Positions 1-7,179 of a DNA stretch of 13,819 nucleotides are shown one piece after another. Origin of the DNA: an uncultured Eubacteriales bacterium (GTDB lineage Bacteria > Bacillota > Clostridia > Lachnospirales > Lachnospiraceae); the NCBI GenBank assembly GCA_900545455.1, contig UQZF01000059.1, positions 1 to 13,819 of the forward strand, written 5' to 3'. Numbering within the stretch: the stretch's first letter is position 1; each line of letters starts with the position of its first letter. The notes under the pieces were generated by a model that saw nothing but the letters and a program-made list of their open reading frames with translations, ran no database searches and had not been told where the DNA came from. A program made the position numbers and the translations under genes.

Positions 1-52
1 TATTTTACAATACCTTCATACATACGATACAGTCTGCTACTAAAAATAATTA

Positions 53-496
53 ATGAATAAAGTTATTTTGATGGGCAGACTGACGAGAGATCCGGATGTG
101 CGTGTGTCGCAGGGGGAAAAGCCAATCACCATTGCGCGATATACGCTGGCGGTAGACCGCAGAGGAAGAAGTGACAGCGGTGGACAGACGGCGGATTTCA
201 TATCCTGTGTAGCGTTTGACCGCTCTGCTGAGTTTGCGGAGAAGTATCTTCATCAGGGTACGAAGATTGTAGTGTCCGGGAGAATCCAGACGGGAAGCTA
301 CACCAACAAGGACGGTCAGAAGGTGTACACAACAGATGTTGTTATAGAGGATCAGGAGTTTGCGGAGAGTAAGTCGGCAGGGGCAAACAATGCGGGTGCT
401 GCACCGGATGGCAGACCACTTCCGGCAGCCGCGTCTGCGGATGGATTTATGAATCTGCCGACGGGAGTTGAAGATGAAGGTCTGCCATTTAATTAG
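53..496 (+). CDS. ssb: Single-stranded DNA-binding protein
   Basis: A 147-residue SSB that coats single-stranded DNA during replication, repair or plasmid/ICE transfer. The N-terminus (MNKVILMGRLTRDPDVR) is the classic first strand of the SSB OB-fold. Typical OB-fold features follow to about residue 105, including a YTLAVDR segment, a FISCVAF segment and a GSYTNKDGQKVYTTDVV segment. A disordered Gly/Ala-rich linker leads to an acidic tip, EDEGLPFN, which matches the protein-docking tip (usually DDDLPF) apart from one extra Asn. An in-frame TAA at 47-49 makes the ATG at 53 the first possible ATG start. No Shine-Dalgarno motif is visible before it, unlike almost every other gene here. A gene 26 bases downstream begins the conjugation-type block, so this is probably an element-encoded SSB rather than the housekeeping copy (inference). 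Confidence 0.95.
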   Translation: MNKVILMGRLTRDPDVRVSQGEKPITIARYTLAVDRRGRSDSGGQTADFISCVAFDRSAEFAEKYLHQGTKIVVSGRIQTGSYTNKDGQKVYTTDVVIEDQEFAESKSAGANNAGAAPDGRPLPAAASADGFMNLPTGVEDEGLPFN

Positions 497-522
497 AATG
501 TTTTACATAGGGAGTTAATCAG

Positions 523-1122
523 ATGACAACAACCAGGATAACAACAAATGAATTTATGGGTGTCAAGGACATCAGGGGATGCTTTTTATACAGAACAGAT
601 GGTTGTATCATGGCATATCTCAGAGTGTATTTTCTCAACCTTGATCTGCTTAGTGATGAGGACAGACGGGCAAAGACGGAGGCTTTAACTCACTCATTTG
701 AGGGAGAAAGAAAAAATTTTGTTTACGAGGCATATCCTCGAGAAATCGATCTCGACAGATATAAGAATGAGCTGAAGAACAGATATAAGGAAGAACTCAA
801 TCATATAGGCAAGAGGCATGTACTCACGATGATGCTCAATGAGGCTATTGAGCTTGCGAGCAACGGTGAAAATTTTGAACATGTCCACTTTATTAAATTG
901 TGGGCTGCACCGGGAGGAAGAAACAGGCTTGATACTGAGAAAGAGCTAAAGGACAGGCTGGCGGATTTTCAGAAACGCTACGCCGCCGTCGGAGTAAGAA
1001 CAGAGATACTTGATGAGCAGGAAATCATCAAAGTATGTTCGTTGTACGGGAATGCGGTGCAGGCGGTCTATGAGGTGCCTGTCAACAACATGCTGTATGA
1101 GCAGATAGGGAGGTTGATTTGA
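523..1122 (+). CDS. VirB4 N-terminal-like protein (split VirB4 module)
   Basis: A 199-residue soluble protein with no signal peptide or membrane segment. Its layout resembles the N-terminal domain of VirB4/TraC-type conjugation ATPases. An opening strand holds a Thr-Asp-Gly turn (residues about 26-30), followed by a LRVYFLNLDLLS segment like the 'L.V..iN...lS' stretch of that family. A helical region comes next, then FIKLWAAP, a region rich in charged helices, and a closing 'G.....L...EI...CSLYGN' segment. It lacks Walker motifs. The stop codon overlaps the start of the ATPase gene as TGATG, so the two are probably translated together. Their lengths (199 plus 632) add up to a typical full VirB4. 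A good AGGGAG ribosome site lies at 509-514. Family membership is judged by eye, so an unrelated conjugation-associated protein remains possible. Confidence 0.6.
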   Translation: MTTTRITTNEFMGVKDIRGCFLYRTDGCIMAYLRVYFLNLDLLSDEDRRAKTEALTHSFEGERKNFVYEAYPREIDLDRYKNELKNRYKEELNHIGKRHVLTMMLNEAIELASNGENFEHVHFIKLWAAPGGRNRLDTEKELKDRLADFQKRYAAVGVRTEILDEQEIIKVCSLYGNAVQAVYEVPVNNMLYEQIGRLI

Positions 1123-3020
1123 TGCCTTTTGGTAAACAGGGGAAAAACGGCAATGAGCAGGCAGGCGGTCAGTCATCCGTGAATGACCATATATTGAATA
1201 TTATTGCACCTGCCGGAATTGACTATGACAGCACACACGCCAACATCGGCGAGAATGTCGGGAAAATATATTGTATATCAAGATACCCGACTGATAATCT
1301 TGATTACGGATGGCTCGCGGCGTTGTGTCAGCTTGAGGGAACGATTACGTCAATCGAGTTTCGGCGCACGGATGCTGATAATCTCGTGGCAGTTTACAAC
1401 CGCAAAATCGGTCTTTTAAAGGGAGATAGGACAAGTGCAAAAGAGGAGTCGGAGAGGCAACTTTTGGATAAGGCGATTGATGATCTTCAGATACTTATTA
1501 AAAAAATTGCCGTGATGAAAGAACCGGTCGGATATGTAAACATAATGCTGTTTATAAGACATACGGATATGAAACAGCTTGAGGACAGAATAAAGCGTGT
1601 GTCTGGCGCGGTTGCCGTGGCGCAGTGTAAGCTTTTAAACCTTAAATATAAGCAGCTACAGGCTATGAAGTGTATCGCGCCTTACGGGACACCGGATCGG
1701 ATTGTTGCACAGTACGGCGAGCGTAATATGCCGATATCGACATTCCTTGGGGGATTTCCGATGGCTTCGGCAGGCATTAATGATCCTGACGGATATTTTT
1801 TAGGCAGGACTTCGCGCACCAACCGTATGATTATCCTCAATCAATGGATGAGAAATAATGATCGTGTAAACAGTAATTGGTTTATAAGCGGACTGCCCGG
1901 AAGCGGTAAATCCACGGCAATCAAAAAAATATTAACGTGCGAATATGCTTTTGGAGCACGAGTCATAATTCTCGATCCTGAGGAAGAGTATGTTGATCTG
2001 GCGGATCATCCTGACATTAACGGAGATGTTATTGACTGTGCAGGCGGAACATCAGGGCGTATCAATCCGCTGCAGGTAAGGTATGTACCCCGCATTACGG
2101 AGGATGATCTGAGTGCGGGTGAAAATCTCAAAGACTATTTTATCTATGATGATAGTGAGGGAATATCCGACCTGGCATTGCATATTCAGAATTTGAGAGT
2201 TTTTTTCAAGCTTTATTTTGGCTCAGATAACTTTGACGCCGGAATAAAAACTGCCCTTGAGGAGTGCCTTATTGAGGTTTATCAGGATTTTAATATCACC
2301 TGGGATACTGAGATTGCATTTTTAAAGCCTGAGGATTATCCGATAATCCGCGATTTGTATAACAAGGTGGAGGAGAAGTCTAAGAATAAAGATTTGTCTC
2401 AGTACAAGCAGTCTGTATATGACAAGCTCAAAGATTTGCTCTATTCGATTGCATACGGAGCTGATCAGTTTATATGGAACGGACCGACAACAATCAATCC
2501 ACAGTCGGATTATGTTGTGCTTAATTGTTCCAGGCTGCTTGAACTCGATGACAATGTTAAGAGAGCACAGTTTTTTAACCTGACAAGCTGGTCTTGGCAT
2601 GAAATGTCAAAGGACAGGAGTCAGAGGGTGATTTTTAATATTGATGAGGGATATTTGTTTGTTGATCCTGATTATCCTGATTTGATGAAATTTGTGCGTA
2701 ATGTATCAAAGAGAGACAGAAAGTATGAAGCGTCACTCATGTTCATCACCCATTCGGCAGTTGATATTCTTGATCCGGCGGTAAAGCGATTCGGACAGGC
2801 TATTATGGATAATTCATGTTACCGATTCGTAATGGGAACAGACGGAAAAAATCTGCAGGAGACGGCAGCTCTTTTTAATCTGACTGAAGGTGAACAGACG
2901 ATTCTTGCCTCCAAAAGCCGTGGCGTCGGGATACTTTTTGCCGGCAGCGTAAGACTTGATATGAGGGTTGAGGTAAGCAATGAGATGCTTGCCATGTTCG
3001 GTAAGAGGGGCGGTCGATAA
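1122..3020 (+). CDS. virB4: VirB4-type conjugation ATPase
   Basis: A 632-residue VirB4/TraC/ConE-family ATPase. These proteins act at the inner face of the membrane and power assembly of, and DNA transfer through, type IV secretion systems. Walker A is GLPGSGKST, with Lys263 and Ser264. Shortly after comes VIILDPEEEYVDLA and then INPLQV, both highly characteristic of the family. Walker B is VIFNIDEG, with Asp508 and Glu509. A later FITHSAVDILDP segment sits where VirB4 proteins have their sensor region. The ORF can be extended to a TTG at 1119, but the ATG at 1122 is preferred because AGGGAGG lies at 1107-1113 with 8-base spacing. The usual N-terminal module appears to be encoded separately by the gene just upstream. 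The next gene begins three bases after the stop. No VirD4 coupling protein or relaxase is present in the window. Confidence 0.92.
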   Translation: MPFGKQGKNGNEQAGGQSSVNDHILNIIAPAGIDYDSTHANIGENVGKIYCISRYPTDNLDYGWLAALCQLEGTITSIEFRRTDADNLVAVYNRKIGLLKGDRTSAKEESERQLLDKAIDDLQILIKKIAVMKEPVGYVNIMLFIRHTDMKQLEDRIKRVSGAVAVAQCKLLNLKYKQLQAMKCIAPYGTPDRIVAQYGERNMPISTFLGGFPMASAGINDPDGYFLGRTSRTNRMIILNQWMRNNDRVNSNWFISGLPGSGKSTAIKKILTCEYAFGARVIILDPEEEYVDLADHPDINGDVIDCAGGTSGRINPLQVRYVPRITEDDLSAGENLKDYFIYDDSEGISDLALHIQNLRVFFKLYFGSDNFDAGIKTALEECLIEVYQDFNITWDTEIAFLKPEDYPIIRDLYNKVEEKSKNKDLSQYKQSVYDKLKDLLYSIAYGADQFIWNGPTTINPQSDYVVLNCSRLLELDDNVKRAQFFNLTSWSWHEMSKDRSQRVIFNIDEGYLFVDPDYPDLMKFVRNVSKRDRKYEASLMFITHSAVDILDPAVKRFGQAIMDNSCYRFVMGTDGKNLQETAALFNLTEGEQTILASKSRGVGILFAGSVRLDMRVEVSNEMLAMFGKRGGR

Positions 3021-3023
3021 TCA

Positions 3024-3917
3024 ATGAAAAAGCTGCTTATTGGTATGGTTTTAAGTTTTATTGCCCCATTTCTGCTGTTAGTACCGATTATCGGAGCTGC
3101 GGCTTCCGTCGAAGGTTTCTATGATCCCGACAGCGGAGAAGATTTTGACGTTGAGACATTTAAGACATCATCAATCGTTACTACGGTCAAGTCATGGTAT
3201 GACGAGTACATTAATGAATGCGAGAGTGCCATGAATGCGAAAAAATCCGAAGTCGAAAAGGAGCATACCACAATAGAAATAATTCAAAAGCCCGGCGGGG
3301 AGCAGGAATCTGATACGCAGGAAAATGACAAGCCGGAAACAGATGCCAATGAGCAGGCAGACACGGAAAGATGTGTATCGGTACGAAAAATGAAAGGTTC
3401 CAAATTTGAAGAGATTGCCGTAGAGCAGCCCAGGGAACCGACAGCTAAGCCACAGCCGGATGAGGTTTCGAAAGATGAAGGGGAAGATGAGACAGAGAGT
3501 GATTCTGAAGATAATCAGGAGCCGGGGACAGAGGAACGTGAGGTATGTCATGTGAACGTCATTATAACAATGGATGATTTCCCACTAAGTGCAGTTCTTG
3601 CTTATTATAACGTCTTATATATACAGGGAATGATGTCAGGCGAAGGATTTAATGTGCCATCGAAGGATAAAGTGCATGATATGTTGTCTGCAATGACTGA
3701 ATACTCAGAGCTGGAGGATGATGACAGTGAGGATTATTACATAGTAATGCAATTTAAGGATTATCACGATCTTCCGGCTGTGGAGATTGCAGAATGGGAG
3801 TTGTCAGATGAGGAGTATGACGAATATACGGAAATGTATCTGAATGTCACGGAGATGGTAGCCGGTTGGCTTGATGAAGAATTGAACGAGGAGGACAAGT
3901 ATGAAGAAGTACAATAA
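3024..3917 (+). CDS. Acidic exported or membrane-anchored protein, unknown family
   Basis: A 297-residue protein I do not recognise. Residues 1-28 form a signal peptide or membrane anchor: MKKLL followed by a long hydrophobic run ending in GAAAS, where signal peptidase could cut. Residues about 90-172 are a low-complexity stretch very rich in Glu, Asp, Gln, Pro and Thr, probably disordered outside the cell. The C-terminal part (about 175-297) looks folded, starting VCHVNVIITMDDFPLS and continuing with Tyr- and acid-rich helices. Cysteines at 66, 117 and 175 could form disulfides. The gene sits directly behind virB4, where Gram-positive conjugative elements often encode cell-wall-facing transfer proteins or lytic enzymes. 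No lysozyme or NlpC/P60 catalytic motif is visible, so a structural role in the transfer channel is only inference. Confidence 0.8.
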   Translation: MKKLLIGMVLSFIAPFLLLVPIIGAAASVEGFYDPDSGEDFDVETFKTSSIVTTVKSWYDEYINECESAMNAKKSEVEKEHTTIEIIQKPGGEQESDTQENDKPETDANEQADTERCVSVRKMKGSKFEEIAVEQPREPTAKPQPDEVSKDEGEDETESDSEDNQEPGTEEREVCHVNVIITMDDFPLSAVLAYYNVLYIQGMMSGEGFNVPSKDKVHDMLSAMTEYSELEDDDSEDYYIVMQFKDYHDLPAVEIAEWELSDEEYDEYTEMYLNVTEMVAGWLDEELNEEDKYEEVQ

Positions 3918-3999
3918 AAATGTTGTGACAATAGTTGTGTGCTTGTGCCTGTCGGTTGCGTGCCTTATTATACAGTATTTTTTCAAAGGTGGGGTGTAA
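3901..3999 (+). CDS. Small 32-residue single-pass membrane peptide
   Basis: A short ORF overlapping the end of the preceding gene by 17 bases in another frame. It has a Lys-rich start (MKKYNKNVV), one hydrophobic segment of about 18 residues containing three Cys, and a short tail (KGGV). It is preceded by an excellent ribosome site, GAGGAGG, at about 3889-3895, with suitable spacing to the ATG. Its stop lies five bases before the next gene's ATG, so it fits exactly into the operon spacing. Those points favour a real gene over chance. There is no clean lipobox: the context before Cys21 is LSVA. Small membrane peptides at this place in conjugation operons include entry-exclusion proteins and VirB7-like parts, but nothing in the sequence assigns it to either. 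Confidence 0.6.
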   Translation: MKKYNKNVVTIVVCLCLSVACLIIQYFFKGGV

Positions 4000-4004
4000 A
4001 GTAA

Positions 4005-5117
4005 ATGGTTTACTACATAGCATCGCCGACATATCAGGCGATTATAACTTCGGTGCTGCGTGATTCTGAGCAGATTATAGCAGGTGGAGATAACATATCC
4101 GAATTATATCTTAATAAATACGTTAAAGAGCATATTAATAGTCTGTCAGGGGTTGATATTTTGGTTATTGACTTGTCATGCTGTCTTGACCTTGACACAG
4201 AAATTACATCAACTCTTGAGACGGTTAAGGTCATGTACGGACAGCTAAGAATTATACTGCTTGCAACACAGATAATGCCGGGGGATGAGCTGCTTGTAAA
4301 GAGTGTGCAGATGGGGATTTATGATATCATTACGGCAACTGATTTTGCTGAGATAAAGGATGAGCTTACATATTGTGTCATTGAGGGCAAGCAGTACAGG
4401 GATGCCATAAGATATCTTAAGGCGGATAATGGGGATAAAACGGCAGGAAAGCAGGTACGGATTAAACCGAAGCAGAATGCCAATCGGGTAATGATTGGAC
4501 TTGCAGGCAGTGAAAGTCGTGTGGGAACAACGCACAATGCGATTGTTATAGCAAATACTCTGCGGCGCAGCGGGTATATGGTAGCATTGCTCGAAATGTC
4601 ATCCCATCCGGTATTTGGAGACATTAGAGACTCATACGACGAAAAATCAGAGGATGCTCTGCATTTTACGGTAAACGGAATAGATTACTACCCTTCAGTG
4701 CAGGCGGCAGAGGTCAACGCAATAATGGCAAAGGCATATAACTTTCTTGTCATAGACTTCGGCAGCTTCGACAGTATGGACGATATTACATTTAACAAAT
4801 GCGAGGTGCCTGTTATTGTGGCAGGAAGCAAGCCGTGGGAACTGGATGCAGTCAACAGATTATTTTCAAAAGCCATCCATGAGAATCTTGTGAGATACAA
4901 TTTCCTTTTTAATTTCACGGCGGAGACGTACAGATCGGACATAAAAAACGGCATGGCGGAGCTTAAAAACGTATTCTTTGCACCGGTGACGATTGATCCT
5001 TTTTCAGCGGTTGAAAATTCACTTTGCGAACAGCTCTGCGGGGATTATTTTGACAAAGGCAGTCAGACAGAGAAAAAGAAAGGACTCTTTGGCTTATGGC
5101 AGAAAAAACAGAAGTAG
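4005..5117 (+). CDS. tadZ: TadZ/CpaE-like pilus localisation ATPase homologue
   Basis: A 370-residue protein with the two-domain plan of TadZ/CpaE, which places the Tad pilus machine at the membrane. Residues 1-135 resemble an atypical response-regulator receiver: alternating strands and helices, with VDILVIDLS where a phospho-acceptor strand would be, and LRIILLAT and YDIITATDF later. From about residue 161 a MinD/ParA-type P-loop domain begins with MIGLAGSESRVGTTHNA. In the canonical SKGGVGKTT motif both lysines are replaced, by Glu170 and Thr175, so ATP hydrolysis is doubtful. A Walker B-like segment, FLVIDFGSFDS, follows. The C-terminus is very basic (QKKQK at the end), which could bind membrane or partner proteins. 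A ribosome site, AGGTGGGG, lies at about 3987-3994. It overlaps the following gene by 22 bases. Confidence 0.82.
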   Translation: MVYYIASPTYQAIITSVLRDSEQIIAGGDNISELYLNKYVKEHINSLSGVDILVIDLSCCLDLDTEITSTLETVKVMYGQLRIILLATQIMPGDELLVKSVQMGIYDIITATDFAEIKDELTYCVIEGKQYRDAIRYLKADNGDKTAGKQVRIKPKQNANRVMIGLAGSESRVGTTHNAIVIANTLRRSGYMVALLEMSSHPVFGDIRDSYDEKSEDALHFTVNGIDYYPSVQAAEVNAIMAKAYNFLVIDFGSFDSMDDITFNKCEVPVIVAGSKPWELDAVNRLFSKAIHENLVRYNFLFNFTAETYRSDIKNGMAELKNVFFAPVTIDPFSAVENSLCEQLCGDYFDKGSQTEKKKGLFGLWQKKQK

Positions 5118-6580
5118 ATGAAAGACTTGAACCTCTTAAAAAAATGCTGTCGCTCAACTCGGAACAGCTCGACCTGATTGCAAACCGAAATGCAAAGGAA
5201 GCAGAGTTTAAGGCATTTCTCCGCGCGCAGGACAAAGCTATTGAAGAGATAAATGAAAGACAGCGTGTCATTGCTAAAACACTTGTCGATGCTGATATGA
5301 GCAAAATGGGACATGTCAGTGATGAACTTAGAGGGTGTCTTGAGGGACTCGGAATAAAGCTTGATGGTGACAGGCTGGCGGCAGATAAGGAGACTAAAGC
5401 TGCACATACAGAAAATTATAAGGGCTTTATATCGGGTGAGAAGCCCGATGTGAAAGCAAGAGTCGTGTATGGAAACAGTATTGACGAAGTGCTTGACAAA
5501 GCCGCTGTATTGGCTGATAAGAATAAGAAATCTTATACAACAGTGAATATTGGCGGATTGAATAAATCGGAGGGGCAGTATATGGATTACCGCAGGTTTG
5601 ATATAGCCAGCCGTTATGACATATCGCCCGTGTATCTGTCATTGCCGCATCTTGAGCGGGACGAGTTCAAAGAGCTTACCAAGCAACTTAAAGACGAGGG
5701 AGCAAAATTTAATACATTTAACAAGTCATGGTACATTCCACATGATATAGCGTCAAAAGAGGTATTTCAGCCATACATATCTGAGCCGCCGAGACAGAGA
5801 GATTACTCCAGACAGAGAAATTACACCTCCCAGGAGCTTGCTCTGCCGGTAGGACAGACCGGAAAGACGGTAAATGATATGCTGTCAAGAAATGATGGTT
5901 ATGTGCGGATAACCTATGAGGATAACGGCAGAGGGCGCATTGCCCCGAATGCGGCGTTTTATGAAAATTCTCCGGATGAAACTGAGCAGAGCGGCAGATG
6001 GCTTGCTGAGTCCAAGGTGAGGACGTTGGTTATAGGTGGAAATGAGATGAGCAAAAATATCCTGTATCCGGGAGAAGGATTCAGTATTGACAATGTCCAC
6101 GATATTAAGACAACTCCTTTTGCAGCTATTGTTGAGGAGCAGGATGCATCCGGAAAATTTTACAGTATTTACGGTATACATGACATAAGCGGAATGATAT
6201 GCCGCCTCTCTCCGAGACGTTTCGATACTCAGGAGCAGTGTGAAAGAAATATTCCGGATGGTCACAGACTTGTTTCTTTAGAGAAGCTCAAAGCTGAAAG
6301 TAAAATTTACGAAGATGCATGGGCTGAGATGATTAAGGATGATATTAAGAATAGCGGGTATGATTATAGCTGCTGTATGGTAAAAAACATAAAAATGCTT
6401 AATTACGAGACAAACAAATCATGGAGCCTAAAGGATGTAAGTGCGGTATACAAAAGGTTAAATGGTGAAAATATGCCTGAGGGTGTTAGTGAGTTGGCAG
6501 AAGCTTATATAAAGCGGATTGGCGATGAATGTGCTGATATGCAGAGAATGGAGATTCAGACGGCGGAAATTGCACAGTGA
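5096..6580 (+). CDS. DUF5710-like domain protein of unknown function
   Basis: A 494-residue soluble protein. Residues about 1-85 are helical and highly charged, probably coiled coil. Residues about 173-227 resemble the DUF5710 fold: PVYLSLPHLERDEFKEL, then KDEGAKFNTFNKSWYIP. This is the 'strand, helix, Gly-Ala..., Trp-Tyr-Val/Ile-Pro' pattern often found in large proteins of Firmicutes mobile elements. The remainder (about 235-494) I do not recognise. It includes a mixed region with FYSIYGIHDISG and a helical C-terminus with a DECADMQRMEIQ segment. No catalytic motif is evident. The start at 5096 lies inside the tadZ-like gene and has GAAAGGA at 5078-5084. Such overlap implies translational coupling, so the product may act with the TadZ-like protein (inference). 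Confidence 0.8.
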   Translation: MAEKTEVDERLEPLKKMLSLNSEQLDLIANRNAKEAEFKAFLRAQDKAIEEINERQRVIAKTLVDADMSKMGHVSDELRGCLEGLGIKLDGDRLAADKETKAAHTENYKGFISGEKPDVKARVVYGNSIDEVLDKAAVLADKNKKSYTTVNIGGLNKSEGQYMDYRRFDIASRYDISPVYLSLPHLERDEFKELTKQLKDEGAKFNTFNKSWYIPHDIASKEVFQPYISEPPRQRDYSRQRNYTSQELALPVGQTGKTVNDMLSRNDGYVRITYEDNGRGRIAPNAAFYENSPDETEQSGRWLAESKVRTLVIGGNEMSKNILYPGEGFSIDNVHDIKTTPFAAIVEEQDASGKFYSIYGIHDISGMICRLSPRRFDTQEQCERNIPDGHRLVSLEKLKAESKIYEDAWAEMIKDDIKNSGYDYSCCMVKNIKMLNYETNKSWSLKDVSAVYKRLNGENMPEGVSELAEAYIKRIGDECADMQRMEIQTAEIAQ

Positions 6581-6588
6581 GGTAATAT

Positions 6589-7179
6589 ATGACAAAGAAC
6601 ATAAAAAGAGTATTATCCGACGTATTCACCGATGAGACGGTGGTTGAGTATCTTTTCAGAATGTATTCTTATGATATAAGTACATTTAGGCACATGCTGC
6701 ACACTTGCCGCTATGCAATAGTTATTGCAGACAAGCTGTTCAGTTATGACAAAATGCTCAGCATTGCCAAGGGTGCGGCTCTGCACGACATAGGAAAGCT
6801 TAATGTACCGCCAGGCATATTGAATAAAGCTGACGTTTTGACAAGTGACGAATATATGAGGATACGAGGGCATCCGGTTGACGGATATGAGCTTGTGAAG
6901 GAGAAAGTTCATGATGATGTTATTAATGACATAATCCTGCATCATCATGAACATGCTGACGGCAGCGGATATCCGGATGGAATATCGGGAGACAGTATTA
7001 AGCCGGAGGTCAGGATTGTTACAGTTGTTGATGTTTTTGATGCAATGACGAGTGACAGGGCCTATCATAAGGCACTTTGTCCGGAAGAAGCTTTAAGGCT
7101 TATGGCTGAACAGAGGTATGAGAGAGAATTTATAAATATTTTAAAACAATACATAAAAAAGGAGGGACGGCTTAGATGA
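6589..7179 (+). CDS. Stand-alone HD-GYP cyclic-di-GMP phosphodiesterase
   Basis: A 196-residue protein consisting of little more than one HD-GYP domain, the family that hydrolyses cyclic-di-GMP or related cyclic dinucleotides with a two- or three-metal centre. The expected ligands are all visible: His38 (HTCRY), His66-Asp67 (ALHDIGKL), His95 (RGHPVDGYEL), His119-His120-Glu121 (LHHHEHADG) and Asp148 (VVDVFDAMTSDRAYHKA). The signature GYP is Gly127-Tyr128-Pro129 within DGSGYP. No receiver, sensor or membrane domain is attached, so it may be constitutive or controlled by a partner. TGAGGT at 6578-6583 is the ribosome site. The stop overlaps tadA as ATGA, placing the enzyme firmly within the pilus operon. 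An intact site favours activity, but the exact nucleotide substrate cannot be read from sequence. Confidence 0.93.
   Translation: MTKNIKRVLSDVFTDETVVEYLFRMYSYDISTFRHMLHTCRYAIVIADKLFSYDKMLSIAKGAALHDIGKLNVPPGILNKADVLTSDEYMRIRGHPVDGYELVKEKVHDDVINDIILHHHEHADGSGYPDGISGDSIKPEVRIVTVVDVFDAMTSDRAYHKALCPEEALRLMAEQRYEREFINILKQYIKKEGRLR

Noticed and set aside
4..33. Promoter-like TTTACA and TACAGT with 18-base spacing before ssb
   Set aside because: The -10 match is only 4 of 6, the region is AT-rich so such matches are common, and the window starts too close to judge context. It is mentioned only as a possibility.
1119..1121. TTG start for virB4 (and a similar TTG at 8399 for tadB)
   Set aside because: In both cases the next codon is ATG with better spacing to a clear ribosome site and a TGATG overlap with the preceding gene.
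1204..1419. Plus-strand 71-residue open frame inside virB4
   Set aside because: Out of frame with virB4, no ribosome site, and the product has no recognisable feature.
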